Assembly: GCF_001936475.1 (NCBI RefSeq)
Contig: NZ_MSPQ01000006.1
Span: 331,741 to 395,740 of the forward strand
Length of the DNA stretch: 64,000 bases
Source: Algoriphagus marinus
GTDB lineage: Bacteria; Bacteroidota; Bacteroidia; Cytophagales; Cyclobacteriaceae
Direction: 5' to 3'
Positions 44,026 to 52,601 of this stretch are shown one piece after another; the stretch's first letter is position 1; each line of letters begins with the position of its first letter. The position numbers were made by a program, and so were the translations under genes. Below the pieces are notes generated by a model. That model ran no database searches. It was not told where the DNA came from and saw only the letters and a list, made by a program, of their open reading frames with translations.

Positions 44026-46032
44026 ATGGATTTTAAAAATCAGATTTCACAAGGAATTCCACTTTCACTTCCTGCGCCAAAAAAGCAGGATCCACTTTTA
44101 AGCCATGCTCCAAAGCGAAAAGATCTATTATCGAATGCTGAAAAACAATTAGCTCTGAGCAATGCACTTCGGTACTTTCCAAAAGATTGGCATCAGACCT
44201 TAGCGCCGGAATTTTTGAAGGAATTACAGGATTTTGGAAGAATCTACATGTATCGGTTTCAGCCGGATTATGCGATGCATGCCAGAGCGATTCATCAGTA
44301 CCCTGCAAAGTCAACCCAGGCAGCAGCGATCATGCTGATGATCCAAAACAACCTAGATCCAGAAGTTGCCCAGCATGCGCAAGAATTAATCACTTATGGC
44401 GGAAATGGCGCGGTCTTTCAAAACTGGGCACAATACCTGATCACCATGAAGTATCTCTCAGAAATGACAGACACTCAAACTTTGCATCTGTATTCAGGTC
44501 ATCCCATGGGGCTTTTCCCCTCTTCCGCAGCTGCACCGAGGGTAGTAGTCACAAATGGAATGATGATCCCAAACTACTCCAAACAGGACGATTGGGAAAA
44601 ATTCAATGCCTTAGGCGTAACCCAATATGGACAGATGACTGCCGGTTCTTTTATGTATATCGGTCCTCAGGGAATTGTCCATGGCACCACCATCACCGTG
44701 ATGAATGCTTTCCGGAAAAAGTTGAGAAAAGGCGAAAGCCCAAATGGAAAAATTTTCTTGACAGCTGGTTTGGGAGGAATGAGTGGCGCACAACCCAAAG
44801 CAGGAAACATTGCCGGTTGCATTACGATCTGTGCGGAAGTCAATGCTTCCGCAGCAAAAAAGCGGCATGCGCAAGGCTGGGTGGACGAGTTGATTGATAA
44901 TTTGGACGAACTGGTAGTTCGAACTCGAATTGCAAAAGCAAATCAAGAAGTAGTTTCACTCGCCTTTATCGGCAACATCGTAGACGTCTGGGAGCGATTT
45001 GATCAGGAAGAGATCTTCATCGAATTGGGTTCAGACCAGACTTCACTTCACAATCCCTGGGCTGGAGGATATTACCCCGTTGGACTTTCATTTGACGAAT
45101 CCAATGCACTTATGGCTTCCAATCCGGCTCTTTTCAAATCAAAAGTTCAAGAAAGTCTTCGGAGACAAGTTGCTTCGATAAATAAGCATGTTGCAAAAGG
45201 CACTTATTTCTTTGATTATGGAAATGCCTTTTTATTGGAAGCTTCACGTGCAGGAGCAGCGGTTATGGCAGAAAATGGCATCGATTTCAGATATCCTTCC
45301 TACGTGCAGGACATCTTAGGACCAATGTGTTTTGATTGTGGGTTTGGGCCTTTTCGATGGGTTTGTACTTCTGGAAAAGCAGAAGATCTTCGAAAATCAG
45401 ATCAAATTGCTGCTCAAGTCTTGAAAAAAATCATGCAGCAGGCCCCAGAATCAATCCAACAACAAATGCAGGATAACATCACTTGGATCGAAGAAGCGGA
45501 GCAAAATAAGCTGGTAGTAGGTTCACAGGCACGAATCCTGTATGCAGATGCAGAAGGTCGGGCAAAAATCGCCGAAGAATTTAACCAAGCCATAAATTCT
45601 GGAGAAATCTCAGCGCCAATCGTCTTAGGACGAGATCATCATGATGTAAGCGGGACGGATTCGCCTTACCGGGAAACGAGCAACATCTACGACGGCAGTA
45701 AATTTACGGCGGACATGGCTATCCAAAATGTGATCGGCGACAGTTTTCGGGGCGCTACTTGGGTATCCATCCACAATGGTGGCGGAGTAGGTTGGGGAGA
45801 AGTCATTAACGGCGGATTCGGAATGGTCTTAGATGGCTCTCCCGAAGCCTCAGAGAAGTTGAAAAGTATGCTTTTCTACGATGTAAATAATGGAATCGCA
45901 AGAAGAGCTTGGGCTCGGAACTCAGGTTCCTTGGAAGCTATTCAACGGGAAATGGCTCGAACGCCCGAATTGAAAGTCACCATTCCAAATATGGTCGATG
46001 AAGAGATTTGGAGATCCTTGGTAATCGATTGA
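44026..46032 (+). CDS. hutU: Urocanate hydratase HutU
   Basis: 668 aa from the ATG at 44026. A longer open frame reaching back into hutI is not credible. NAD-binding and active-site signatures include YGGNGAVFQNWAQY, YSGHPMGLFPSS, LTAGLGGMSGAQPKA, ELGSDQTSLHNPW and FDCGFGPFRWVCTSG. Length fits the long Bacteroidota form rather than the 550-aa proteobacterial enzyme. It converts urocanate to imidazolonepropionate, the second hut step. Confidence 0.96.
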   Translation: MDFKNQISQGIPLSLPAPKKQDPLLSHAPKRKDLLSNAEKQLALSNALRYFPKDWHQTLAPEFLKELQDFGRIYMYRFQPDYAMHARAIHQYPAKSTQAAAIMLMIQNNLDPEVAQHAQELITYGGNGAVFQNWAQYLITMKYLSEMTDTQTLHLYSGHPMGLFPSSAAAPRVVVTNGMMIPNYSKQDDWEKFNALGVTQYGQMTAGSFMYIGPQGIVHGTTITVMNAFRKKLRKGESPNGKIFLTAGLGGMSGAQPKAGNIAGCITICAEVNASAAKKRHAQGWVDELIDNLDELVVRTRIAKANQEVVSLAFIGNIVDVWERFDQEEIFIELGSDQTSLHNPWAGGYYPVGLSFDESNALMASNPALFKSKVQESLRRQVASINKHVAKGTYFFDYGNAFLLEASRAGAAVMAENGIDFRYPSYVQDILGPMCFDCGFGPFRWVCTSGKAEDLRKSDQIAAQVLKKIMQQAPESIQQQMQDNITWIEEAEQNKLVVGSQARILYADAEGRAKIAEEFNQAINSGEISAPIVLGRDHHDVSGTDSPYRETSNIYDGSKFTADMAIQNVIGDSFRGATWVSIHNGGGVGWGEVINGGFGMVLDGSPEASEKLKSMLFYDVNNGIARRAWARNSGSLEAIQREMARTPELKVTIPNMVDEEIWRSLVID

Positions 46033-46037
46033 AAAAA

Positions 46038-46646
46038 TCACAACACCTCCTCCAAATCCAAACGAAAACCAGGAAGCACAACAGATTTAATTTGATCACC
46101 TGAAGTGAAAAGTCGAGAAGGTTGATACTTTCCATCGATCAAGGTATAAACCAAAACCGTGCAGTCTGTAGGATGAACTATCCAGTATTCACGAACACCA
46201 AATTCCTCATACAACTCATATTTATTCTGGAGTTCTACCCGACTATTACCCGGAGAAATAATCTCCACAATCAAATCCGGCGCACCAAAGCAACCTTTAT
46301 CATCCAATTTAGATAGATCGCATATTACAGATATATCCGGCTGGACTACAGAATCTATTTTTGCATACGCTGGATTTCTTGAAAAACGTACGTCGAAAGG
46401 GGCCGAATAAACTTTACAAGAATGGTTTTTAAGAAAATTAAAAAGTGTAGCAAATAAATTCCCAGAAACCTCCTGATGCCTGCGGTTTGGTGCCGCAGCT
46501 TTAGTGAAAATCTTTCCTTTGATCAGTTCCACTATTTCCTCAAAGTCCCATTTAAGGTAATCGGCATAGGTATATAAAGATCCTTCGGGTTCATTAAAAG
46601 CATCCAAATTGATTTTCTCTTTTTGAGGGATTCGATATTCTTTCAT
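46038..46646 (-). CDS. Uma2 family (PD-(D/E)XK-like) protein
   Basis: 202 aa from the ATG at 46644-46646 (MKEYRIPQKEK). An earlier ATG at 46676 lies in the edge of the dispersed repeat. Uma2 signatures are YLKWDFEEIVELIKGKIF, VQPDISVICD, APDLIVEIISPG and GVREYWIVHP, which together form a restriction-endonuclease-like core. The family is expanded in cyanobacteria and some Bacteroidota; its function is uncertain. It is oriented against the hut genes, ends 6 bases from the hutU stop, and separates hutU from hutG. Confidence 0.88.
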   Translation of the reverse strand: MKEYRIPQKEKINLDAFNEPEGSLYTYADYLKWDFEEIVELIKGKIFTKAAAPNRRHQEVSGNLFATLFNFLKNHSCKVYSAPFDVRFSRNPAYAKIDSVVQPDISVICDLSKLDDKGCFGAPDLIVEIISPGNSRVELQNKYELYEEFGVREYWIVHPTDCTVLVYTLIDGKYQPSRLFTSGDQIKSVVLPGFRLDLEEVL

Positions 46647-46678
46647 ATGATTAGAATTGTTTTTTTTAAAGGACATAT

Positions 46679-46772
46679 GGAATCTCGCATGGTTTTACCG
46701 ATGCTTTCTGGACATCCTAGTGTGTGACGCTTGCGTTCTTCCTGACTGACTCAGGTAAGCTCGATTTCATAG
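46679..46772 (-). repeat. Dispersed repeat, copy 3 (with extra hairpins)
   Basis: Box A GGAATCTCGCATGG at 46679-46692 and box B CTCGATTTCATAG at 46760-46772. The variable middle holds AGTGTGTGAC as in copy 2, a CCTGA-CTGAC-TCAGG hairpin and an ACGC/GCGT hairpin. To its left TTTTTTTTAAAGGACATATGG parallels copy 2. It lies directly upstream of the Uma2 gene. Confidence 0.75.
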
Positions 46773-46877
46773 CTAAGATACTTTACGCAAACTTCAGGTA
46801 TGAATTTACTAAAAAACGAAATACCTTGTTCAATTTAGAAGTTTCATAAACTCTTCGCAATCAAATAAAAAGATATA

Positions 46878-47834
46878 ATGCCGCATCAAAATCCTTCCCC
46901 CTCGCTCTGGACTGGCCGCTCCGCTGAAACCATCGAATATTGGCATCAGGCGGTCATTTCGATCAATGACTTGTCCTTTAACGAGGATATTGACCTGCGG
47001 AAAATTGGGATTTTGGGCTATGCCGGAGACGAGGGAGTCCGGAGAAATGGCGGCAGAATTGGAGCAGCTTTGGCTCCAGATGCGATCCGAAAAGTGATGG
47101 GAAGTACTGCTTTTCATCTAAAAACAGGCACACATATTTTTGACTACGGGACCATCCAAACGGAGAAAAACGACATTGAATCAAGCCATGCGCTTATTTC
47201 CAAGTCTGTCATTAGACTACTTCAGACAAAGCATTTTCCAGTCCTCTTCGGAGGCGGACATGATTTAGCCTATGCACATGCCTCCGGAATCTATGATTAC
47301 TTGAAGGAAAAAGATGAAAAACTAGGAATCATCAACTTGGATGCGCATTTCGATTTACGCCCAATGCAGAATAGACAAGGACATTCCGGATCGCCATTTT
47401 TTCAACTTTCGCAGGAAAACCCTTCCCAATTTCACTACCTCTGCCTTGGAATTCAGCGTGCAGCCAATCCCCGCTCACTTTTCGAAACAGCCGATCTGAC
47501 CCAAACGAAATGGATGGCAATGGAAGATTTCCGAATTAACAATTGGGAGGTCATTCAGGAGAAAATTCTCTGGTTTTTAGACTCTGTGAATAAGGTCTAT
47601 TTAAGTATCGATCTAGATGGATTCTCATCGGCTTTTGCTCCGGGAGTATCGGCTCCTTCCCCGATGGGCTTCAGTCCGGATATCGCTTTCAAAGTTTTTG
47701 AATTGATCGCTTCCAGCAAAAAACTTATCTCCTTGGATGTAGTCGAACTGAATCCAACCTATGACCAAGATCAAGCCACTGCTCGGTTGGCAGCCAGGTG
47801 CACTGAGTATATCCTGAGAAAGGTTTTTGGCTAA
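46878..47834 (+). CDS. hutG: Formimidoylglutamase HutG (ureohydrolase family)
   Basis: 318 aa arginase-fold enzyme. Manganese ligands are in FGGGHDLAY, NLDAHFDLRP and SIDLDGFSSAFAPGVSAP. It cleaves N-formimino-glutamate to glutamate and formamide, the last hut step. The family also holds agmatinases and arginases, but the hut neighbours decide. It is cut off from hutHIU by the Uma2 gene and a dispersed repeat, so it probably needs its own promoter. Confidence 0.93.
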   Translation: MPHQNPSPSLWTGRSAETIEYWHQAVISINDLSFNEDIDLRKIGILGYAGDEGVRRNGGRIGAALAPDAIRKVMGSTAFHLKTGTHIFDYGTIQTEKNDIESSHALISKSVIRLLQTKHFPVLFGGGHDLAYAHASGIYDYLKEKDEKLGIINLDAHFDLRPMQNRQGHSGSPFFQLSQENPSQFHYLCLGIQRAANPRSLFETADLTQTKWMAMEDFRINNWEVIQEKILWFLDSVNKVYLSIDLDGFSSAFAPGVSAPSPMGFSPDIAFKVFELIASSKKLISLDVVELNPTYDQDQATARLAARCTEYILRKVFG

Positions 47835-47948
47835 TTAATTATAGATTTTAAATTTTTTGCTCGCGGCCTCGATTTGTGGAGACACAAACCGAAACTCTGT
47901 AAAAAAAATTCTGCTTCTAGAGTAGCGAGTTAGCTTGTTGAAACCTTC

Positions 47949-47984
47949 GAGGAGATTTCTCGGTCGTTCCTTCCTCGAAATGAC
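47949..47984. repeat. Possible genome-wide dispersed repeat after hutG
   Basis: GAGGAGATTTCTCGG, then TCGTTCC and TCGAAATGACA. From memory, similar sequences are scattered between genes in many Bacteroidota genomes. Only one copy is in this window, so the call is weak. Confidence 0.3.
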
Positions 47985-47994
47985 ACCTCAAAGG

Positions 47995-50937
47995 TTAGGC
48001 AAGCGCATCAAATAAAATCTCCACCGGGTGCATCGCTTTTCTTCCTGTCCCATCAGCAATCTGATGACGGCAAGAAGTTCCTGGTGCAGCAATCAAGGTA
48101 GTCGATTCTGCATTCCGAACAGCCGGGAATAAGATCAACTCTCCGATTTGTTGAGAAACTTCATAATGCTCAACCTCATAGCCAAAACTTCCAGCCATGC
48201 CACAGCAGCCGCTTGGAATCGTTTCTACGGTATAATTTTCCGGTAAAGAAAGGATCTTTTGTGTCCAACTCATAGCGGAAAGGGCCTTCTGATGACAATG
48301 ACCGTGTAGCTTGATTTTCTTGATTTCCTGAGTAAATGAACTCGCTTTGATATTTCCAGCAGCCAACTCCTGTCCCAAAAACTCATCAATCAACTTCACA
48401 TGAAACTTCAATTTCTTTGCTGCTGGCACCAAATCAGTGGATACAATTTTAGGATACTCATCTCGGAAACTCAAAATCGCTGAAGGCTCCAAACCGATCA
48501 AGGGCGTATTTCCATCAATCAGTTTATCGAAAATCTGAACATTCGCTTCAGCATGCTTTTTAGCTTTAAGCAAAAGGCCTTTGGATAGCGCCGATCGACC
48601 ACTCTCTTCGTGCTCGACAATCTTCACATCGTAGCCCAGTTTTTTCAAAAGTGAAATCGCCTTGATTCCAATGGCAGTATCGTTGTGATTGGTAAATTCG
48701 TCAACAAAGAAATAGACTGATTTAATAATTTCTGCAGCTCCCGGAAGTAGGGCGTAATTCTTTTTATACCAAGATCGAAGGCTGACTTTGCTTATTTCTG
48801 GAAGATTCCGCTCCGGCGCCACACCAAGAATCGCCTTCATTATTCCACCGGTAAGTCCATTTTTCAGGAAGAAATTAGCAATAGCTGGAACTTTAGACCC
48901 GAACTCATTCAATTCATTGATATACCCAAAAGCCTTGGAGCGCAAAGGCACCCCATGCGTTTTCTGATATTGGTAGAGAAATTCTGCCTTCATACTCGCC
49001 ATATCCACATTGGATGGACACTCGGAAGTACAACCTTTGCAACTCAGGCAGAGATCAAGGGCTTCCTTGATTTCCGGATGATCAAAGGCATTCTCTTTTT
49101 TATCTAAAGTTAAGAATTCCCGAAGGACATTAGCTCTACCTCTAGTGGTATCTTTTTCATTTCGAGTGGCCATGTAGCTTGGGCACATGGTTCCACCCGA
49201 TTCAGGAAGCTTTCGGCAATCGCCCGTTCCGTTACATTTCTCCGCCAAGCGAAGGATTCCACCTGCTGCGGAAAAATCCAATACAGTTTCATGTTCTGGA
49301 GTCTCCATTTCTGGTTCATAGCGCAAAAACTGATTCATCGGCGCTGCATCCACGATTTTGCCCGGATTGAAAATATTTTTGGGATCCCAAGTGGACTTGA
49401 TCCTGCGGAAAAGTTCATAATTCTTCTCCCCCACCATCATCGGGATAAATGCCGCTCGAACTCGCCCGTCTCCATGCTCTCCGGAGAGTGAACCCTGGTA
49501 TTTCTTAACCAACTCAGCAGAGGCTTTGGAAATCTGATAAAACTCTTCTATATCCTTTGATTTTTTCAAATCCAAGATCGGTCTCAAATGTATTTCTCCC
49601 GCACCGGCATGTGCATAGTGCACTGGCTTTTGATTAAAGCCATCCATCATCGCATCTACTTCATCGATGTAATCTGCCAGATCTTCGATATCCACCGCGG
49701 TATCCTCAATACAGGCAACCGCTTTTGGATCACCTGGGATATTTCCCAATAACCCCAAACCTGCAGCCCGTAGTGCCCATGCCGATGCTACCATGGCCGG
49801 CTCGATAATAGGATAAGCATAGCCATAGCCTCCAGCTTTCAATTCAGCAATCAGTGCTTCTCCTTTTGCCGTAGCCTCTTCGAGTGTTTTTCCCCGAAAC
49901 TCAATCATCAACAAAGCTTCAGGATCACCTTCTACGAAGTATCGATTTTTAGAATATTCGATGCTTTCCTTAGTACAGTCTAGAATGATCTTATCCATAA
50001 GTTCCACCGCAGTCGCAGGATGCTTCATCGCCACCTGAGCAGACTTCATACTTTGATGGATGCTTTGAAAATGCGCGGCCACTACGATCTCAACCGGTTC
50101 AGGAAGTGGATCCAAGCTGATTTTGATTTCAGTGGTAAAAGCAAGCGTTCCTTCTGAACCAGCCAAAAGGTTACAAAAATTGAATTTTTCTTTTCCTTCA
50201 AAAAGCTCAGATTTCAGCAATTCATCCACTGCATAGCCTGTATTTCGGCGATGAATGGATTTTTTGGGAAACTGCGCATGAATCTCCGCTCTTGCAGCGG
50301 GATCATTCAATTCATCAAAAAGTTGCCGATAAACTTTCCCTTCCAAAGTCTTTAAGCTACACTTTCGATCAAAATCATCCTGAGAAATATCCCCAAAAAC
50401 CACTTCGTTTCCATCACTCAAAATCGTAGTCAGGGAAATCACCTTATCCCGGGTCACACCATAGACGATCGAAGTCGTCCCGGAGGAATTATTCCCCACC
50501 ATTCCCCCGATCATCGCACGGTTGGCCGTGGAAGTGATCGGACTAAAGAACAACCCATGAGGCTTTAGAAAGCGGTTCAATTCATCACGAACTACTCCCG
50601 GCTGCACCCGCACCCAGCGTTCTTCTTTTTTGAATTCCAGGATTTTTGTGAAATGCTTGGACACATCCACCACAATCCCATTGCCCACACACTGCCCAGC
50701 AAGGGAAGTGCCAGCCGTTCGGGGAATCAGCGAAGTTCCGTGCTCAGTTGCGAAATGAATCAATTTCTGGATATCTGAGGCAGTTTTGGGAAAAGCAACC
50801 GCCAAAGGCATTTCCCGATAAACAGAAGCATCGGTGGCATAAAGAGTCTTGGTAAGCGAATCAAAATGAAGACTCCCCTCCAATTGAGTGGAAAGGGTCT
50901 GCAAAAAAGGCAATAAGTTGGTCTGGTTTGAAGGCAT
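47995..50937 (-). CDS. FAD/Fe-S fusion protein (D-lactate or glycolate dehydrogenase-like, GlcD-GlpC fusion)
   Basis: 980 aa from the ATG at 50935-50937. The N-terminal half is a PCMH FAD-binding oxidase (PRTAGTSLAGQCVGNGIVVDVSKH, GNNSSGTTSIVYG, AGSEGTLAFTTEIKI, SGEHGDGRVRAAF). The C-terminal half holds ferredoxin-type cysteines (CNGTGDCRK, MCPSYMATRNEKDTTRGRAN, CLSCKGCTSECPSNVDM) and a CCG domain (HGHCHQKALS, PSGCCGMAGSFGYE). The architecture matches single-chain D-2-hydroxyacid dehydrogenases that feed electrons to quinone. The substrate is probably D-lactate, or another 2-hydroxyacid. It is monocistronic. Confidence 0.92.
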   Translation of the reverse strand: MPSNQTNLLPFLQTLSTQLEGSLHFDSLTKTLYATDASVYREMPLAVAFPKTASDIQKLIHFATEHGTSLIPRTAGTSLAGQCVGNGIVVDVSKHFTKILEFKKEERWVRVQPGVVRDELNRFLKPHGLFFSPITSTANRAMIGGMVGNNSSGTTSIVYGVTRDKVISLTTILSDGNEVVFGDISQDDFDRKCSLKTLEGKVYRQLFDELNDPAARAEIHAQFPKKSIHRRNTGYAVDELLKSELFEGKEKFNFCNLLAGSEGTLAFTTEIKISLDPLPEPVEIVVAAHFQSIHQSMKSAQVAMKHPATAVELMDKIILDCTKESIEYSKNRYFVEGDPEALLMIEFRGKTLEEATAKGEALIAELKAGGYGYAYPIIEPAMVASAWALRAAGLGLLGNIPGDPKAVACIEDTAVDIEDLADYIDEVDAMMDGFNQKPVHYAHAGAGEIHLRPILDLKKSKDIEEFYQISKASAELVKKYQGSLSGEHGDGRVRAAFIPMMVGEKNYELFRRIKSTWDPKNIFNPGKIVDAAPMNQFLRYEPEMETPEHETVLDFSAAGGILRLAEKCNGTGDCRKLPESGGTMCPSYMATRNEKDTTRGRANVLREFLTLDKKENAFDHPEIKEALDLCLSCKGCTSECPSNVDMASMKAEFLYQYQKTHGVPLRSKAFGYINELNEFGSKVPAIANFFLKNGLTGGIMKAILGVAPERNLPEISKVSLRSWYKKNYALLPGAAEIIKSVYFFVDEFTNHNDTAIGIKAISLLKKLGYDVKIVEHEESGRSALSKGLLLKAKKHAEANVQIFDKLIDGNTPLIGLEPSAILSFRDEYPKIVSTDLVPAAKKLKFHVKLIDEFLGQELAAGNIKASSFTQEIKKIKLHGHCHQKALSAMSWTQKILSLPENYTVETIPSGCCGMAGSFGYEVEHYEVSQQIGELILFPAVRNAESTTLIAAPGTSCRHQIADGTGRKAMHPVEILFDALA

Positions 50938-51166
50938 AGTCAAAAATAAACCTTGACTTTGTAATTAAAGAAAATAAGGAGAAAAGAATTTGAGATTATC
51001 GCTCTTTAAGGTTTCTAATCTCGAAGCCCGATACGAAGATTTAAAGTCTCAATTACCAGCTCGGAACCTAAATCGCATTTAATTCAGATTAAAATTCGAT
51101 GCTAGAAGTTCAGAATTACGAAGCCTGAGTAGCAAATAAAATTCTAAATTTTTACATTAAGGAATC

Positions 51167-51592
51167 TTATTTAACCTTTCCAAAAGTCATTTCAGTTGGT
51201 CCAATCTCTCCTCCATCTCTGACAAATGTCAACTTTAATTCATCCTCTTTAAGGGAGTTTATAAAAAATTTAATAACATTAACTTTTCCTGATTCAAAAA
51301 TTATTAAAGTATCTGATTTCATCAAAAATCTACCTTTCTTTTCAGTTACAGAATAATCCGGAGCCGCATTAGTGAAATTTACAGAATCACCCTTAAAGGA
51401 GTAAAAGGTATTGTCACGAACGAATTCCCATCCTTTCAAAACCTCTAATTTCCGATCCTCTGGTAAGTTTTTGAATACGTCATTTTCTAACATTATTAAA
51501 AACCCTGAATAATCTTTCAATTTCCATTTACCTTCAATGTCAGTAATATGAAACTGAAGAATTGAGAACAAAATTATATATACAAATGTCAT
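51167..51592 (-). CDS. Small secreted lipocalin-like hypothetical protein
   Basis: 141 aa. A short hydrophobic N terminus (MTFVYIILFSILQFHI) may act as signal. The rest, with IEGKWKLKDYSG, NTFYSFKGDSVNF, GRFLMKSDTLIIFESG and LKLTFVRDGG, reads as an eight-strand lipocalin-like pattern. I do not recognise a named family. It lies 51 bases downstream of the double-glycine peptide gene on the same strand, separated by a terminator-like hairpin. Confidence 0.6.
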   Translation of the reverse strand: MTFVYIILFSILQFHITDIEGKWKLKDYSGFLIMLENDVFKNLPEDRKLEVLKGWEFVRDNTFYSFKGDSVNFTNAAPDYSVTEKKGRFLMKSDTLIIFESGKVNVIKFFINSLKEDELKLTFVRDGGEIGPTEMTFGKVK

Positions 51593-51602
51593 AATTAGAT
51601 AA

Positions 51603-51633
51603 TTAAAAATCTGCAGGATATAATCCTGCAGAT
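51603..51633 (-). terminator. Terminator hairpin after the double-glycine peptide gene
   Basis: ATCTGCAGGAT (51609-51619) and ATCCTGCAGAT (51623-51633) form a perfect 11-bp stem with a 3-base loop. On the minus strand TTTTT follows. It starts 10 bases after the peptide stop codon. Confidence 0.85.
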
Positions 51634-51643
51634 CTGGTTTGAG

Positions 51644-51808
51644 TTACGCGATTGACCCGTTACAGTTAGCAACCCACGAGTTAAAAAGGATCATATAAAG
51701 TTCATTTGAACCTTGAAATCCTCCACCAAACTGGAGTAATTCAGCTGTATCGCAATAATCATTTCCACCCACCAGATTTTCCATCTGGTCAATTGTTAAT
51801 CGTTCCAT
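51644..51808 (-). CDS. Double-glycine leader peptide, candidate bacteriocin/RiPP-like precursor
   Basis: 54 aa, too short for usual gene calling. The leader MERLTIDQMENLVGG has the spacing and residues of ComC/bacteriocin double-glycine leaders (hydrophobics at -4, -7, -12; GG at -2/-1). The predicted 39-residue core starts NDYCDTAELLQFGGGFQG and contains two Cys and a Gly-rich stretch, ending NCNGSIA. The gene has a strong terminator, and an upstream region homologous to that of the peptide gene at 55120-55341. No peptidase-containing ABC transporter or modifying enzyme is adjacent, so export would rely on a distant system. Function (antimicrobial, signal or other) is not shown. Confidence 0.72.
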   Translation of the reverse strand: MERLTIDQMENLVGGNDYCDTAELLQFGGGFQGSNELYMILFNSWVANCNGSIA

Positions 51809-52365
51809 AATAAATTTGTTTTGATTGTTAAAAATTAAATTGTTGGATGATTTTAAGTGTTTTAGTTCAAAATTCCTAATCTCTCATAATCAAAACCTTA
51901 CGATTCTTAGAAAAGTACAAGCTGAAAAACGGCTTTTTTCGGAATAAAATTTTGAATTTGGATAAAAAAAAACAGAAGTTTAGTTTGAAATTTAAATCAA
52001 CTACAAAATATTTTCTCGAATTTCAACTAATTTAAAAATATTCATCAAATCTTGGAAAGATCTAACGAATATTTTAGCAATAATTAAATTCTAGGTTCAA
52101 GGATTCCACCCACTTGGTCATCGACCATTGAGTTGGAAAACTTATCCTTACCGTCTTTGCCTCGGGCTGTGTCTTCACAGACCGAAATTCCCTCTCAAGT
52201 AACAGTCTCTTACGACTGCCCACCCTCAAGTACATTAAAGACTGAATTCTCAATCTCAAGACTCAAGGATTCCACCCACTTGGTCGTTGACCATTGATCC
52301 TTGAGCTTTGAGTTTGATAATTGCCCTTTTCCCTCCTTTCTTTGCATACCACGATCTAAAATTTC
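51809..52365. repeat. Upstream module, copy B (peptide promoter region to elyC start)
   Basis: This gene-free stretch is a diverged copy of 55342-55728. The best block is ACAAAATATTTTCTCGAATT with CAACTAATTTAA following (52002-52043), against 55550-55587. Distances to the peptide start (195 and 209 bases) match. Distances to the elyC-like ATG match once a 166-base insertion bounded by 36-base direct repeats (52097-52132 and 52263-52297) is removed. Confidence 0.7.
52097..52297. repeat. Pair of 35-36-bp direct repeats
   Basis: TCAAGGATTCCACCCACTTG, continuing GTC-GACCATTGA with two mismatches, occurs at 52097-52132 and 52263-52297, 166 bases apart. It marks a local duplication inside the upstream module. 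Confidence 0.85.
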
Positions 52366-52527
52366 ATGTTCTTCTACCTTTCTCAGTTTCTAAGTTTTTT
52401 GGCAATGCCATTTACGATCATCTGTATTTTGATTTTAGTGGGAGCGATTTATTTGAATAAGAAATGGAGAAAACGAAGCCTCTGGATGGGAATGGTATTG
52501 CTATTTTTACAAATATTACGTGAGTAA
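52366..52527 (+). pseudogene. Truncated 5' remnant of the elyC/ydcF-like gene
   Basis: The first about 44 codons match the intact gene at 55729-56499 almost exactly (MFFYLSQFLSFLAMPFTIIC ... YLNKKW), then similarity is lost and the frame stops after 53 codons (LFLQILRE stop). The active-site DUF218 domain is absent. This is the broken half of a duplication whose other copy is intact 3.3 kb downstream. Confidence 0.88.
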
Positions 52528-52601
52528 AAGATTTATTTCCTCTTCAAAACATCCGCTCTACTCACTTTAAACTATTTAAATTCCCAAGGTCAAATACCTA
52601 T

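Noticed and set aside
44187..44897. 236-codon frame overlapping hutU in another frame
   Set aside because: HutU is strongly supported. The overlapping frame has an odd Cys/His/Trp-rich composition typical of out-of-frame translation.
47835..47994. Terminator for hutG
   Set aside because: No stem followed by a T-run was found; the inverted segments present fit a dispersed repeat better.
52074..52259. 61-codon minus-strand frame in upstream module B
   Set aside because: It lies inside the duplicated non-coding module, covers one of the direct repeats and has no counterpart in module A.
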